This document shows positions 10,329 through 20,511 of a stretch of DNA of 64,000 bases, piece by piece; the stretch's first letter is position 1; the number at the start of each line of letters is the position of its first letter. Below the pieces are notes generated by a model. That model worked only from the letters and a program-made list of their open reading frames with translations. It made no database searches and was not told the origin of the DNA. Origin of the DNA: Streptomyces sp. HUAS ZL42 (GTDB lineage Bacteria; Actinomycetota; Actinomycetes; Streptomycetales; Streptomycetaceae); contig NZ_CP160403.1 of NCBI RefSeq assembly GCF_040782645.1, forward strand, positions 7,227,001 through 7,291,000. The letters run 5' to 3'. The position numbers and the translations under genes were made by a program.

Positions 10329-10337
10329 TGTGGACAA
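10329..10337 (-). promoter_or_regulatory. Single DnaA-box-like nonamer upstream of moxR
   Basis: The minus strand reads TTGTCCACA, the preferred Streptomyces DnaA box. It lies 146 nt upstream of the moxR start and 94 nt before the carbonic anhydrase start side of the region. There is only one copy, so it is not an origin. Confidence 0.35.
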
Positions 10338-10420
10338 CTGCCCGCGATATGTCGGTGTTGTGGCCTTTTGGGTGCCCGGGAGCCGGAAATTAACAGCGAA
10401 ACGACAGTGACGGTGGACGG

Positions 10421-10987
10421 TTACGCCGGGTCGATCTCGCGCAGCAGACCGGTCTTCACGTCGAAGACGAAGCCGCGCACGTCGTCGGTGTGCAGCAGGA
10501 AGGGCGAGGTGCGCACGCGCTGCATCGACTGCCGGACGTCCTGGTCGACGTCCCGGAAGGCCTCCACGGCCCACGCCGGGCGCTGGCCCACCTCCATCTC
10601 CAGGTCGGTGCGGAAGTCCTCCGTGATCGCCTCCAGTCCGCATCCGGTGTGGTGGATGAGGACCACGCTGCGGGTGCCGAGCTTGCGCTGGCTGATGGTG
10701 AGCGAGCGGATCACGTCGTCGGTGACGACCCCGCCGGCGTTGCGGATGGTGTGGCAGTCGCCGAGCTCCAGGCCGAGGGCGGCGTGCAGGTCGAGACGGG
10801 CGTCCATGCAGGCCACCACGGCGACGTGCAGGACGGGCCGGGCGTCCATCCCGGGATCGGTGAATGCGGCGGCGTACTGCGCGTTCGCCTCGACGAGGCG
10901 GTCGGTCACCGTGCCGCCGTGTATGGCGCCTTCGGACTCGGTGGGTACGGATGCAGAAGTCGTCATGGCTATGACGTTACTGGTCAC
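10421..10987 (-). CDS. Beta-class carbonic anhydrase
   Basis: A 188-aa beta-carbonic anhydrase that interconverts CO2 and bicarbonate. Zinc ligands and catalytic residues are visible: Cys and the Asp-Arg dyad in ACMDARLD and the His/Cys pair in HHTGCG. The GTG at 10987 has GGAGG 4 nt upstream and is preferred; the ATG at 10966 (MTTSASV) has no ribosome site. A long open frame reaching 12070 is only antisense to rsmH. It is divergent from the division cluster. Short family member without a signal peptide, so probably cytoplasmic. Confidence 0.9.
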   Translation of the reverse strand: MTSNVIAMTTSASVPTESEGAIHGGTVTDRLVEANAQYAAAFTDPGMDARPVLHVAVVACMDARLDLHAALGLELGDCHTIRNAGGVVTDDVIRSLTISQRKLGTRSVVLIHHTGCGLEAITEDFRTDLEMEVGQRPAWAVEAFRDVDQDVRQSMQRVRTSPFLLHTDDVRGFVFDVKTGLLREIDPA

Positions 10988-11040
10988 GGCCCCTCCGGTC
11001 CTGTCGTGAGAACGGAAAAAGAGCGTCATCACGTCCAGTG

Positions 11041-11056
11041 TGTGAGGTAACCCACA
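11041..11056. promoter_or_regulatory. CRP-like palindrome between carbonic anhydrase and rsmH
   Basis: TGTGA-N6-CCACA matches the CRP consensus TGTGA-N6-TCACA at 9 of 10 fixed positions. It lies 54 nt upstream of the carbonic anhydrase start and 26 nt before the putative rsmH -35. Streptomyces has a Crp protein; binding here is inferred. Confidence 0.35.
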
Positions 11057-11085
11057 AGGGGGTCCGCGACGCGCAGGCCGGTTGA

Positions 11086-11113
11086 TTGACCGCGAGACAC
11101 CGTGGACTAAAGT
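11086..11113 (+). promoter_or_regulatory. Putative sigma-70-type promoter of the dcw cluster
   Basis: TTGACC (11086-11091), 16 nt, TAAAGT (11108-11113). It lies in the 342-nt non-coding stretch 10988-11329, the only large one before rsmH, which would give a leader of about 210 nt. I see no gene and no mraZ in this stretch. Confidence 0.45.
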
Positions 11114-11329
11114 GACGCGAAGCGGGAGGCGTGGTTCTCCCTGCTGGACTGCATTCCCCCAAAGACCCCGGCGAGCTTCCGGATCTCCCCACGTGCGCGG
11201 CGCGTACGTACGGCTCGGCCTCCTCCCGCTCCCGGCCGGCTGACGCTTCCGGCGCCGGCAGGCCTCCCCTTCACGAGCGGGCGGGGACCCGGTGGTGCGT
11301 ACGTGTCGCGCCGGACCTGAGAGGGCCCC

Positions 11330-12286
11330 TTGAGTCAGAGTCGACACGTCCCGGTGATGCTCCAGCGGTGCCTGGACCTGTTGGCCCCCGCCCTCGAGCG
11401 GCCCGGAGCCGCGGTCGTCGACTGCACGCTCGGACTCGGTGGCCACAGCGAGGCCCTGCTGGCCAGGTTCCCGGAGGTCCGGCTCGTCGCCCTCGACCGC
11501 GACAAGGAGGCCCTGCGCCTGTCGGGCGAGCGGCTCGCGCCGTACGGCGAGCGCGCCACCCTGGTGCACGCGGTGTACGACGAGCTCCCCGAGGTGCTCC
11601 ACAGGCTCGGCATCGCGCGCGTGCAGGGCGTTCTGTTCGACCTCGGCGTCTCCTCCATGCAGTTGGACGAGGCCGACCGCGGCTTCGCCTACGCCCAGGA
11701 CGCGCCGCTCGACATGCGCATGGACCAGACGACCGGCATCAGCGCCGCCGAGGTCCTCAACACCTACCCGGCCGGCGAGCTGGTCAGGATCCTGCGCGCC
11801 TACGGCGAGGAGAAGCAGGCCAAGCGGATCGTGGCCGCCATCGTGCGCGGGCGCGAGAAGGAGCCCTTCAGCAACAGCGCCCGGCTCGTGGAACTGATCC
11901 GCGACGCGCTTCCCCAGGCCGCCAAGCGCACCGGCGGCAACCCGGCCAAGCGCACCTTCCAGGCCCTGCGGATCGAGGTCAACGGCGAACTCGCCGTCCT
12001 GGAGCGGGCCGTCCCGGCGGCCGTCAAGGCGCTCGACGTCGGCGGGCGGATAGCCGTCCTGTCCTACCACTCGCTCGAGGACCGGCTGGTCAAGCAGGTC
12101 TTCGCGGCCGGTGCCGCCTCCACCGCGCCGCCCGGGCTGCCGGTCGTCCCCGAGCGCTACCAGCCGCGGCTCAAGCTGCTCACGCGTGGTGCCGAACTTC
12201 CCACCGAGGAGGAGGTCGCCGAGAACCGGCGGGCGGCCCCGGCGCGGCTGCGGGGGGTCGAGCGCATCAGGGAGGACGTCGAGTGA
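11330..12286 (+). CDS. rsmH: 16S rRNA m4C1402 methyltransferase RsmH (MraW)
   Basis: A 318-aa enzyme that N4-methylates C1402 of 16S rRNA and is usually the first or second gene of dcw clusters. The N-terminus [15 protein letters not shown] and the SAM motif [17 protein letters not shown] (near residue 30) are typical, as is [10 protein letters not shown] near the end. The start is a TTG at 11330 preceded by GAGAGGG. Next in line is ftsL, which starts 33 nt after the stop; the next upstream gene is divergent, and no mraZ precedes it. Confidence 0.95.
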   Translation: MSQSRHVPVMLQRCLDLLAPALERPGAAVVDCTLGLGGHSEALLARFPEVRLVALDRDKEALRLSGERLAPYGERATLVHAVYDELPEVLHRLGIARVQGVLFDLGVSSMQLDEADRGFAYAQDAPLDMRMDQTTGISAAEVLNTYPAGELVRILRAYGEEKQAKRIVAAIVRGREKEPFSNSARLVELIRDALPQAAKRTGGNPAKRTFQALRIEVNGELAVLERAVPAAVKALDVGGRIAVLSYHSLEDRLVKQVFAAGAASTAPPGLPVVPERYQPRLKLLTRGAELPTEEEVAENRRAAPARLRGVERIREDVE

Positions 12287-12319
12287 GTGGGTGGGGGAAC
12301 GGGACTCACTGGAGGGTGC

Positions 12320-12850
12320 GTGAGTAGCAGACCCGAGCTGAGGGGGAGGGCGGCCCGGCTCGCGCGGCTCATTCCGGCGGCGAGCCCCGGACAGGCGGCC
12401 CGCACCCCCTTCGTCCTCCTCGTCGTCCTTCTTCTCGGCGGCGGCCTCATCGGCCTCCTGGTGCTGAACTCGGCGCTGAGCGAGGGCTCGTTCAAACTGG
12501 ACGACCTCCAGAAGGAGACGAAGAGCCTCACCGACGAGCAGCAGGCCCTGCAGCGGGACATCGACGCCTACTCCGCGCCCGACGCCCTCCAGCGCCGCGC
12601 CCGCGAGCTCGGCATGGTGCCCGGCGGCGACCCCGCCTTCCTCGGTTCCGACGGCACCGTCAAGGGCGTACCGTCACCGGCCCCGGCCGCCGCCCGGCAG
12701 GACCCCGCGTCCACGCCGCTGGTCCTCGCCCCGGAGGCGCTGACCACGCTCGTCTCCTCCTCGCCGACCGCATCCGCCCCGGCGCCCACGACCGCCGCGG
12801 CCACCCCCTCCACCCCTCAGCCCTCCACCACCACGACCCCCGGCAGGTGA
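12320..12850 (+). CDS. ftsL: Cell-division protein FtsL
   Basis: A 176-aa bitopic membrane protein in the FtsL position between rsmH and ftsI. It has a short cytoplasmic N-terminus, a membrane segment FVLLVVLLLGGGLIGLLVLN near residues 32-51, a coiled coil LDDLQKETKSLTDEQQALQRDI, and an extracytoplasmic tail rich in Pro/Thr/Ala. FtsL forms a complex with FtsQ and DivIC in the septum. The GTG at 12320 is chosen because GGAGG lies 4 nt upstream; a GTG at 12287 directly after the rsmH stop is the alternative. Its stop overlaps the ftsI start. Confidence 0.85.
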   Translation: MSSRPELRGRAARLARLIPAASPGQAARTPFVLLVVLLLGGGLIGLLVLNSALSEGSFKLDDLQKETKSLTDEQQALQRDIDAYSAPDALQRRARELGMVPGGDPAFLGSDGTVKGVPSPAPAAARQDPASTPLVLAPEALTTLVSSSPTASAPAPTTAAATPSTPQPSTTTTPGR

Positions 12851-14805
12851 CGGAAGTGTCCGACAGGGAACCGCCGCGCCGCCGCGTGCCCGGCCCCGCC
12901 CGGCCCGCCCGCCCCGGCAACCAGCGGCGCCCCGGCCCCGGCGCCCGCCCGGCCCGCCGCCCCGCCCCGGCCCGGCCGGCGGCCCCCCGCCCGATCCGGC
13001 TCGGCAGCCCGCGCCCCCGCCTGCGCATGGTCGGCCTGGCCCTGACGCTGGTGATGATCGCCTTCGTCGTACGGCTGCTGCAGGTCCAGGCCGTCGACGC
13101 GAGCGCCTACGCCGCCAAGGCCGATCGCAACCGCTACGTCGGCTACGTCCTGGCCGCCGAACGCGGCGGGATCACCGACCGCACCGGCGTGGCCCTCGCG
13201 ACCAGCGTGGACGCGTACGACATCACCGCCGACCCCACGATGTTCACCAGCAAACAGCTGAAGATCGACGACGGGCCCGAACAGGCGGCCGCGCTGCTGG
13301 CGCCGATCCTCGGCCGGGACCAGGCCGAGCTCACGGAGAAACTGCGCTCGAAGGGGCAGTACGTGATGCTCGCCCCGCGGCAGACCCCCCAGGTGTGGAA
13401 GCAGATCAAGGACCTGCGGACCGCGCTCGTCGCGAAGGGCAGGACCGACTCGTCGACCGTCAACGTCCTGGCGGGCGTCTTCGCTGTGGCCAGCAGCAAG
13501 CGCGTCTATCCGAACGGCGACCTGGCCGCCGGGATACTGGGCTGGGTCAACAGCGACGGCAAGGGCGGCGGCGGCATCGAGCAGCAGCTGAACAAGTTGC
13601 TGTCCGGCAAGGACGGCAAGATCCGCTACGCCCAGTCCGGTGGCCGTCAGGTCCCGACCGCCGGCTCCACCGAGACACCCGCCGTGCCCGGCTCCGACGT
13701 GGAGCTGACGATCGACCGCGACATCCAGTGGGCCGCCCAGAACGCCATCACCGAGCAGGTGAAGAAGTCCAAGGCGGACCGCGGTTACGTGATCGTCCAG
13801 GACACCCGCACCGGCGAGATCCTCGCCATGGCCAACTCACCCGGCTTCGACCCCAACGACCTCTCCCAGGCCAACTCGGCGGACCTGGGCAACGCGGCCC
13901 TCCAGGACGCCTACGAACCCGGCTCCACCGCCAAGGTCATGTCGATGGCCGCCGTCCTCGAGGAGAACGTCGCCACGCCGCTGACCCACGTCGTCGTACC
14001 GAACCGGCTGCACCGCGGCGACCGGCTCTTCAAGGACGACATCGACCACGAGACCTGGTACCTCACCCTCAACGGCGTGCTCGCCAAGTCCAGCAACATC
14101 GGCACCATCCTGGCGACCGGCCAGCTCGGCAAGACGCAGGCCCGGGCGAACCAGGTCCTCTACTCCTATCTGCGCAAGTTCGGCCTCGGCGGCTACACCG
14201 GGCTCGACTTCCCCGGCGAGACGAAGGGCATCCTCGCGGCGCCCGACGAGTGGTCCACCTCGCAGCAGTACACGATTCCTTTCGGCCAGGGCGTGTCCCT
14301 CAACGCGATGCAGGCGGCATCCGTCTACTCGACGATCGCCAACGGCGGCGTCCGTGTCGAACCGACCCTCGTGCGCGGCACCAAGGGCCCCGACGGCCGC
14401 TTCACCCCCGCCGCGAAGCCCAAGGAGACCAGGGTCATCAGCGCGAAGACGGCGAAGACCCTCGCCCAGATGCTGGAGTCGGTCGTGGACGACCGGGAAG
14501 GCACCGGCACCAAGGCACGCATCCCCGGCTACCGGGTCGCGGGCAAGACGGGCACGGCCAACCGCGTGGATCCGGCCACCGGCAAGTACAAGGGATACAC
14601 CTCGTCGTTCGCCGGATTCGCCCCCGCGGACAACCCCCGTATCACCGTCTACTGCGCGATCCAGAACGCCACCAAGGGCAGCTACTTCGGCGGCCAGATC
14701 TGCGGTCCCATCTACAAACAGGTGATGGAGTTCGCGCTGAAGACCCTCCAGGTTCCGCCGACCGGGGCCAAGGCCGCCAACCTCCCGGTCACCTACACCC
14801 CCTGA
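12847..14805 (+). CDS. ftsI: Septal transpeptidase FtsI (PBP3)
   Basis: A 652-aa class B penicillin-binding protein that cross-links septal peptidoglycan with FtsW. It has a Pro/Arg-rich cytoplasmic N-terminus, a signal anchor (MVGLALTLVMIAFVVRLL, about residues 60-78), a dimerisation domain and a transpeptidase domain with catalytic Ser360 in GSTAK, SSN at about 415 and KTGT at 567. There are no PASTA domains. The GTG at 12847 overlaps the ftsL stop as GTGA; a GTG three codons later is possible. Confidence 0.95.
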   Translation: MTEVSDREPPRRRVPGPARPARPGNQRRPGPGARPARRPAPARPAAPRPIRLGSPRPRLRMVGLALTLVMIAFVVRLLQVQAVDASAYAAKADRNRYVGYVLAAERGGITDRTGVALATSVDAYDITADPTMFTSKQLKIDDGPEQAAALLAPILGRDQAELTEKLRSKGQYVMLAPRQTPQVWKQIKDLRTALVAKGRTDSSTVNVLAGVFAVASSKRVYPNGDLAAGILGWVNSDGKGGGGIEQQLNKLLSGKDGKIRYAQSGGRQVPTAGSTETPAVPGSDVELTIDRDIQWAAQNAITEQVKKSKADRGYVIVQDTRTGEILAMANSPGFDPNDLSQANSADLGNAALQDAYEPGSTAKVMSMAAVLEENVATPLTHVVVPNRLHRGDRLFKDDIDHETWYLTLNGVLAKSSNIGTILATGQLGKTQARANQVLYSYLRKFGLGGYTGLDFPGETKGILAAPDEWSTSQQYTIPFGQGVSLNAMQAASVYSTIANGGVRVEPTLVRGTKGPDGRFTPAAKPKETRVISAKTAKTLAQMLESVVDDREGTGTKARIPGYRVAGKTGTANRVDPATGKYKGYTSSFAGFAPADNPRITVYCAIQNATKGSYFGGQICGPIYKQVMEFALKTLQVPPTGAKAANLPVTYTP

Positions 14806-14966
14806 TCAGCGCAACCAGTCAGGAACGATCCGTGACCATGATCACTCCCGACCCCGGGAACCAGGCCCCGCCCACGCCCTCGCTTCGCTCACAGGCGGGT
14901 GAGCCCGGTACGCTCACCGCCGTGCCACACGCTGATCAGTCCCAAACCACCCAGAAGGGCGTTCCT

Positions 14967-16487
14967 GTGACATATCCGGGACCGCCCAGGCCGGTCCGGG
15001 TCTCCGCAACACCCCTCGCGGAGCTCGCCGATCAGCTGGGTGTCACCGCACCGGAGCGGACAGCCGACGTCACGGGCATCACCCATGACTCGCGCGCCGT
15101 GCGCCCCGGCGACCTGTACGCCGCCCTCCCGGGCGCCCGCCTGCACGGCGCCGACTTCGTCACCCAGGCCGCCGGCCTCGGCGCGGCCGCCGTGCTGACC
15201 GACCCCACGGGCGCCGAGCGGGCCGCCGCGACCGGTCTGCCGGTGCTGGTCGTCGAGGACCCACGGGGACGGATGGGCGAGCTTGCGGCCACGATCTACG
15301 GCCGGCCGGGCCACGACCTGCTCCAGATCGGCATCACCGGCACCTCCGGCAAGACCACCACCGCGTACCTCGTCGAAGGCGGTCTGAAGACCACCCGCAG
15401 CACCGGGCTGATCGGCACGGTCGAGATGCGCATCGGCGACGAGCGCATCAAGTCGGAGCGCACCACCCCCGAAGCCACCGACCTGCAGGCCCTGTTCGCC
15501 GTCATGCGCGAGCGTGGCGTCGAGGCGGTCGCCATGGAGGTCTCCAGCCACGCCCTGGTGCTCGGCCGCGTCGACGGCTGCGTCTTCGACATCGCCGTCT
15601 TCAACAACCTCAGCCCGGAACACATGGAGTTCCACTCCGGCATGGAGGACTACTTCCGGGCCAAGGCGAGCCTCTTCACACCGCAACGCAGCAAACTCGG
15701 CGTGGTCAACCTCGACGACGAGTACGGGCGCAGGCTCGTCGAGGAGGCCGGCGTCCCGGTCGTCACCTTCTCCGCCGAGGGCCATCCCGACGCCGACTGG
15801 CGTGCCGAGGACGTCGAAGTCGGCCCGATGGACTCGACGTTCACGGTCGTCGGCCCCCAGGGCGAGCGCATCGCCGCCAAATCCCCGCTGCCGGGTCCCT
15901 TCAACGTCGCCAACACCCTCGCCGCGATCGTCGCCCTGTCCGTGGCAGGCCTCGATCCGCAGGCCGCCGCCGACGGCGTCGCGGCAGTGCCCGGCGTACC
16001 GGGCCGCCTCGAGCGAGTGGACGCCGGGCAGCCGTACCTCGCGGTGGTCGACTACGCGCACAAGACCGACGCCGTCGAATCGGTCCTCAAGGCGCTGCGC
16101 AAGGTCACCAAGGGCCGGCTGCACGTCGTCCTCGGCTGCGGCGGCGACCGCGACCGGACCAAGCGGGCGCCCATGGGCGCCGCCGCGGCCCGCCTGGCCG
16201 ACACGGCCGTACTGACCTCGGACAACCCCCGCTCCGAGGATCCCCTCGCGATCCTCGCAACCATGCTCGAGGGCGCGGCGTCCGTGCCAGTACACGAGCG
16301 CGGTGAGGTCCTCCTCTTCGAGGACCGGGCCGCCGCGATCGCAGCCGCGGTCGCCCGCGCACGGCCCGGGGACACCGTGCTGGTCGCGGGCAAGGGCCAC
16401 GAACAGGGCCAGGACATCGCCGGGGTGGTCCGTCCCTTCGACGACCGCCAGGTACTTCGCGAAGCCGTCCAGAACACCCAGGGATGA
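14967..16487 (+). CDS. murE: UDP-MurNAc-tripeptide ligase MurE
   Basis: A 506-aa Mur ligase adding the third stem-peptide residue. The P-loop is ITGTSGKTTTAYL, and the DNPR motif (TSDNPRSEDP) marks diaminopimelate as the amino acid, fitting the LL-DAP cell wall of Streptomyces. The GTG at 14967 (TYPGPPRPVRVS) follows AGAAGGG; an in-frame GTG at 14832 or ATG at 14838 would add about 45 residues of low complexity. The 161-nt gap after ftsI is unusually large for this cluster and may hold a promoter. Confidence 0.93.
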   Translation: MTYPGPPRPVRVSATPLAELADQLGVTAPERTADVTGITHDSRAVRPGDLYAALPGARLHGADFVTQAAGLGAAAVLTDPTGAERAAATGLPVLVVEDPRGRMGELAATIYGRPGHDLLQIGITGTSGKTTTAYLVEGGLKTTRSTGLIGTVEMRIGDERIKSERTTPEATDLQALFAVMRERGVEAVAMEVSSHALVLGRVDGCVFDIAVFNNLSPEHMEFHSGMEDYFRAKASLFTPQRSKLGVVNLDDEYGRRLVEEAGVPVVTFSAEGHPDADWRAEDVEVGPMDSTFTVVGPQGERIAAKSPLPGPFNVANTLAAIVALSVAGLDPQAAADGVAAVPGVPGRLERVDAGQPYLAVVDYAHKTDAVESVLKALRKVTKGRLHVVLGCGGDRDRTKRAPMGAAAARLADTAVLTSDNPRSEDPLAILATMLEGAASVPVHERGEVLLFEDRAAAIAAAVARARPGDTVLVAGKGHEQGQDIAGVVRPFDDRQVLREAVQNTQG

Positions 16488-16515
16488 AAATCCAGAAGAC
16501 CCAGGGGATGAACTT

Positions 16516-17922
16516 GTGATCGCCCTCTCTCTCGCCGAGATCGCAGAAGTCGTCGGCGGGCAGACGCACGACATACCGGATCCGTCGGTGCGGGTCACCG
16601 GACCGGTCGTCCGGGACTCCCGCGAGGTGGTGCCCGGCAGCCTCTTCGTCGCCTTCGCCGGTGAACGTGTGGACGGCCACGACTTCGCGGCCGCGGTCGT
16701 CGAGGCGGGCGCGGCCGGTGTCCTGGCCTCCCGCCCCGTCGGCGTGCCCGCGATCGTCGTCGAGGACGTCCGGACGGCGCTCGGCGCCCTCGCGCGGCAC
16801 GTCGTACGACGGCTCGGCGCCACCCTCGTCGCCCTGACCGGCTCCGCGGGCAAGACCAGCACCAAGGACCTCATCGCCCAGGTGCTGCAGCGCAAGGCGC
16901 CGACCGTGTGGACCCCCGGCTCGCTCAACAACGAGATCGGACTGCCGCTCACGGCCCTCAGCGCCACCGAGGAGACCAGGTTCCTCGTGCTGGAGATGGG
17001 CGCCCGCGGCATCGGCCACATCCGCTACCTCACCGAGCTGACGCCCCCGAGGATCGGCCTCGTCCTCAACGTGGGCACCGCCCACATCGGCGAGTTCGGC
17101 GGCCGCGAGCAGATCGCACAGGCGAAGGGTGAACTCGTGGAGGCCCTCCCCGAGGACGGGGCGGCGATCCTCAACGCCGACGATCCGCTGGTACGGGCCA
17201 TGGCCTCCCGCACGAAGGCGAAGGTGATCCTTTTCGGAGAGTCCGGCGAAGCGGACGTACGCGCCGAGAACGTGAGACTCACGGACACGGGACAGCCCGC
17301 GTTCAGCCTTCACACACCCTCCGGGTGCAGTGACGTGACCATGCGCCTGTACGGTGAGCACCACGTGTCGAACGCGCTCGCCGCGGCCGCCGTCGCCCAT
17401 GAGCTGGGCATGTCCGCGGAAGAGATCGCCACCGCGCTCTCCGAGGCGGGCTCCCTCTCCCGCTGGCGGATGGAGGTCACCGAGCGCCCGGACGGCGTGA
17501 CGGTCGTCAACGACGCCTACAACGCGAACCCCGAGTCCATGCGAGCCGCCCTGCGCGCACTCGCGGCGATGGGCAAGGGGCGGCGGACCTGGGCGGTGCT
17601 CGGCAAGATGGCCGAGCTCGGGGACGAGGCGCTCGCCGAGCACGACGCGGTCGGACGGCTCGCCGTCCGGCTCAATGTCGGCAAGCTCGTCGCGGTCGGG
17701 GGCAGGGAAGCCGCCTGGCTGCAACTGGGCGCATATAACGAGGGTTCGTGGGGTGAGGAGTCGGTGCACGTGTCCGACGCACAGGCGGCGGTCGACCTGT
17801 TGCGCAGCGAGTTGCGCCCGGGGGACGTCGTACTCGTGAAGGCGTCCCGGTCGGTGGGTCTCGAAAGCGTTGCCCTGGCGCTGCTCGAGGCCGGTGCCGA
17901 GGGTGAGGTTGCCGCCCGATGA
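16516..17922 (+). CDS. murF: UDP-MurNAc-pentapeptide synthetase MurF
   Basis: A 468-aa ligase that adds D-Ala-D-Ala to UDP-MurNAc-tripeptide. Mur-ligase P-loop [14 protein letters not shown], the central motif NEIGLPLTA and the ADP-binding motif [15 protein letters not shown] are present. The GTG at 16516 follows AGGGGATG and fits the family N-terminus [14 protein letters not shown]. Starts 28 nt after murE and overlaps mraY by 4 nt. Confidence 0.95.
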   Translation: MIALSLAEIAEVVGGQTHDIPDPSVRVTGPVVRDSREVVPGSLFVAFAGERVDGHDFAAAVVEAGAAGVLASRPVGVPAIVVEDVRTALGALARHVVRRLGATLVALTGSAGKTSTKDLIAQVLQRKAPTVWTPGSLNNEIGLPLTALSATEETRFLVLEMGARGIGHIRYLTELTPPRIGLVLNVGTAHIGEFGGREQIAQAKGELVEALPEDGAAILNADDPLVRAMASRTKAKVILFGESGEADVRAENVRLTDTGQPAFSLHTPSGCSDVTMRLYGEHHVSNALAAAAVAHELGMSAEEIATALSEAGSLSRWRMEVTERPDGVTVVNDAYNANPESMRAALRALAAMGKGRRTWAVLGKMAELGDEALAEHDAVGRLAVRLNVGKLVAVGGREAAWLQLGAYNEGSWGEESVHVSDAQAAVDLLRSELRPGDVVLVKASRSVGLESVALALLEAGAEGEVAAR

Positions 17923-18992
17923 TGAAGCAGATCCTGTTCTCAGGAGTCATTGGCCTGTTCCTGACCCTGGTCGGCACGCCGTTGCTGATCAAGCTCCTCG
18001 CCCGCAAGGGCTACGGCCAGTACATCCGTGACGACGGCCCGCGCGAGCACGCCAGCAAGCGCGGTACGCCGACGATGGGCGGTATCGCCTTCATCCTGGC
18101 GACCATCGCCGCGTACTTCCTGTCCAAGGTGATCACCGGATACGCCCCGACGTTCTCGGGTCTGCTGGTGCTCGGCCTGATGGCGGGCATGGGCATGGTC
18201 GGCTTCCTCGACGACTACATCAAGATCGTCAAGCGGCGCTCGCTCGGTCTGCGGGCCAAGGCGAAGATGGCCGGCCAGCTGATCGTCGGCATCGCGTTCG
18301 CCGTGCTCTCGCTGCAGTTCGAGGACGCCCGTGGCAACACCCCGGCCTCCACGAAGCTGTCGTTCATCACGGACTTCGGCTGGACGATCGGCCCGGTGCT
18401 GTTCGTCGTGTGGGCGCTGTTCATGATCCTCGCGATGTCGAACGGCGTGAACCTCACCGACGGTCTCGACGGCCTCGCCACCGGTGCGTCCGTCCTGGTC
18501 TTCGGCGCCTACACCTTCATCGGCGTGTGGCAGTTCCAGGAGTCCTGCGCCAACGCGACGACACTGACCAACCCCAACGCCTGTTACGAGGTGCGCGATC
18601 CGCTGGACCTCGCGGTCGTGGCCTCCGCCCTGATGGGCGCCTGCCTCGGCTTCCTGTGGTGGAACACCTCGCCGGCCAAGATCTTCATGGGTGACACCGG
18701 TTCGCTGGCCCTCGGCGGTGTGCTCGCCGGTCTCGCGATCTGCTCGCGCACCGAGCTGCTGATCGCCATCCTCGGCGGTCTGTTCGTCCTCATCACCATG
18801 TCGGTCGTCATCCAGGTCGGCTCCTTCCGCCTGACCGGCAGGCGCGTCTTCCGCATGGCGCCGCTCCAGCACCACTTCGAACTCAAGGGCTGGTCCGAAG
18901 TGCTCGTCGTGGTCCGGTTCTGGATCATTCAGGGCATCTGTGTGATTGTCGGACTGGGCCTCTTCTATGCAGGATGGGCAGCGGACAAGTGA
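17919..18992 (+). CDS. mraY: Phospho-MurNAc-pentapeptide translocase MraY
   Basis: A 357-aa polytopic membrane enzyme that transfers phospho-MurNAc-pentapeptide to undecaprenyl phosphate, making lipid I. Family motifs are visible: the aspartates of [16 protein letters not shown], the site [22 protein letters not shown] and the C-terminal histidines in [11 protein letters not shown]. About ten membrane helices. Starts in the murF stop (ATGATG), so translation is probably coupled. Confidence 0.96.
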   Translation: MMKQILFSGVIGLFLTLVGTPLLIKLLARKGYGQYIRDDGPREHASKRGTPTMGGIAFILATIAAYFLSKVITGYAPTFSGLLVLGLMAGMGMVGFLDDYIKIVKRRSLGLRAKAKMAGQLIVGIAFAVLSLQFEDARGNTPASTKLSFITDFGWTIGPVLFVVWALFMILAMSNGVNLTDGLDGLATGASVLVFGAYTFIGVWQFQESCANATTLTNPNACYEVRDPLDLAVVASALMGACLGFLWWNTSPAKIFMGDTGSLALGGVLAGLAICSRTELLIAILGGLFVLITMSVVIQVGSFRLTGRRVFRMAPLQHHFELKGWSEVLVVVRFWIIQGICVIVGLGLFYAGWAADK

Positions 18993-20422
18993 CCTCCTCG
19001 GTGTCTCCCGGGCGCTACGAATTCCAGGGCAAGCACGTCACCGTCGCCGGGCTCGGCGTCTCCGGCATCCCGGCGGCCAAGGTGCTGCACGGCCTCGGCG
19101 CGAAGGTCACCGTCGTCAACGACGGCGACGACGCACGCGCGCGTGAGCAGGCCGCCGGGCTGGAGGCGCTCGGCGTCACCGTGCGCCTCGGCGACGGAGC
19201 GTCCCTGCCCGAGGGCACCGATCTCGTCGTCACCGCGCCCGGCTGGAAGCCGGACAAGCCGCTGTTCGCCGCGGCGCACGAAGCCGGCGTCCCGGTCTGG
19301 GGCGACGTCGAGCTGGCCTGGCGGCTGAGGGGCCCCGACGCGGCGCCCTGGCTCGCGATCACCGGCACCAACGGCAAGACCACGACCACGCAGATGCTCG
19401 CCTCCATCCTGAAGGCGGCGGGCCTGCGCACGGCGGCCGTCGGCAACATCGGCGTCTCGCTCCTGGACGCGGTCCTCGGCGAGGAGCAGTACGACGTCCT
19501 GGCGGTGGAGCTCTCCAGCTACCAGCTGCACTGGGCGCCCTCCCTGCGCGCCCACTCCGCGGCCGTGCTGAACCTGGCCCCCGACCACCTCGACTGGCAC
19601 GGCTCCATGGAGGCGTACGCCGCCGACAAGGGTCGTGCCTACGAGGGCAATCGCGTCGCCTGCGTCTACAACGTCGCCGACAAGGCCACCGAGGACCTGG
19701 TCCGCGAGGCCGACGTCGAGGAGGGCTGCCGGGCCGTCGGCTTCACCCTCGGCACGCCCGGGCCGTCCCAACTCGGCGTCGTGGACGGCATCCTGGTCGA
19801 CCGCGCCTTCGTCGAGAACCGGCACAAGAACGCCCAGGAACTCGCCGAGGTCTCCGACGTCCGCCCGCCGGCCCCGCACAACATCGCCAACGCCCTCGCG
19901 GCTGCGGCCCTGGCCCGCGCCTTCGGGGTGCCCCCGCAGGCCGTACGGGACGGGCTGCGGGCCTTCACGCCGGACGCCCACCGCATCGCGCACGTGGCCG
20001 ACGTGGACGGTGTGGCGTACGTCGACGACTCCAAGGCCACCAACACCCATGCGGCGGAGGCCTCGTTGGCGGCGTACGAGTCGATCGTGTGGATCGCGGG
20101 CGGGCTGGCGAAGGGCGCCACCTTCGACGAGCTCGTCGCCAAGTCGGCAAAGCGACTTCGCGGAGTGGTCCTCATCGGCGCGGACCGCGGTCTGATCCAG
20201 GAAGCCCTGACGCGACACGCCCCGGAAGTACCCGTCGTCGACCTCGACCGGACCGACACTGGGGCGATGCTCCAGGCAGTCCAGGAGGCGAAGCGGCTCG
20301 CGGCCGCGGGCGACACGGTGCTCCTCGCGCCGGCCTGCGCCTCCATGGACATGTTCGCCAACTACAACAAGCGCGGTGACGCGTTCGCGGAGGCGGTTCG
20401 CGCACTCGGCGCGGGCACCTGA
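18989..20422 (+). CDS. murD: UDP-MurNAc-L-Ala:D-Glu ligase MurD
   Basis: A 477-aa Mur ligase adding D-glutamate. N-terminal UDP-binding region [19 protein letters not shown]-loop [14 protein letters not shown], and conserved EHLDWHGS-like [16 protein letters not shown]. The GTG at 18989 overlaps the mraY stop as GTGA; an ATG at 18974 would add five residues. Followed by an 89-nt gap before ftsW. Confidence 0.95.
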   Translation: MTSSVSPGRYEFQGKHVTVAGLGVSGIPAAKVLHGLGAKVTVVNDGDDARAREQAAGLEALGVTVRLGDGASLPEGTDLVVTAPGWKPDKPLFAAAHEAGVPVWGDVELAWRLRGPDAAPWLAITGTNGKTTTTQMLASILKAAGLRTAAVGNIGVSLLDAVLGEEQYDVLAVELSSYQLHWAPSLRAHSAAVLNLAPDHLDWHGSMEAYAADKGRAYEGNRVACVYNVADKATEDLVREADVEEGCRAVGFTLGTPGPSQLGVVDGILVDRAFVENRHKNAQELAEVSDVRPPAPHNIANALAAAALARAFGVPPQAVRDGLRAFTPDAHRIAHVADVDGVAYVDDSKATNTHAAEASLAAYESIVWIAGGLAKGATFDELVAKSAKRLRGVVLIGADRGLIQEALTRHAPEVPVVDLDRTDTGAMLQAVQEAKRLAAAGDTVLLAPACASMDMFANYNKRGDAFAEAVRALGAGT

Positions 20423-20511
20423 CGGTGGCGCTCGGCCACATCGGGTGCTTCGGGGACCCTTGGAGGGACGCGTGACTCGGATGTGGCCCGGGTTCGATCG
20501 GCAGGTGTCCG

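Noticed and set aside
10184..10420. Replication-origin-like region because of a DnaA box
   Set aside because: A single box without clusters, AT-rich DNA or dnaA/dnaN neighbours.
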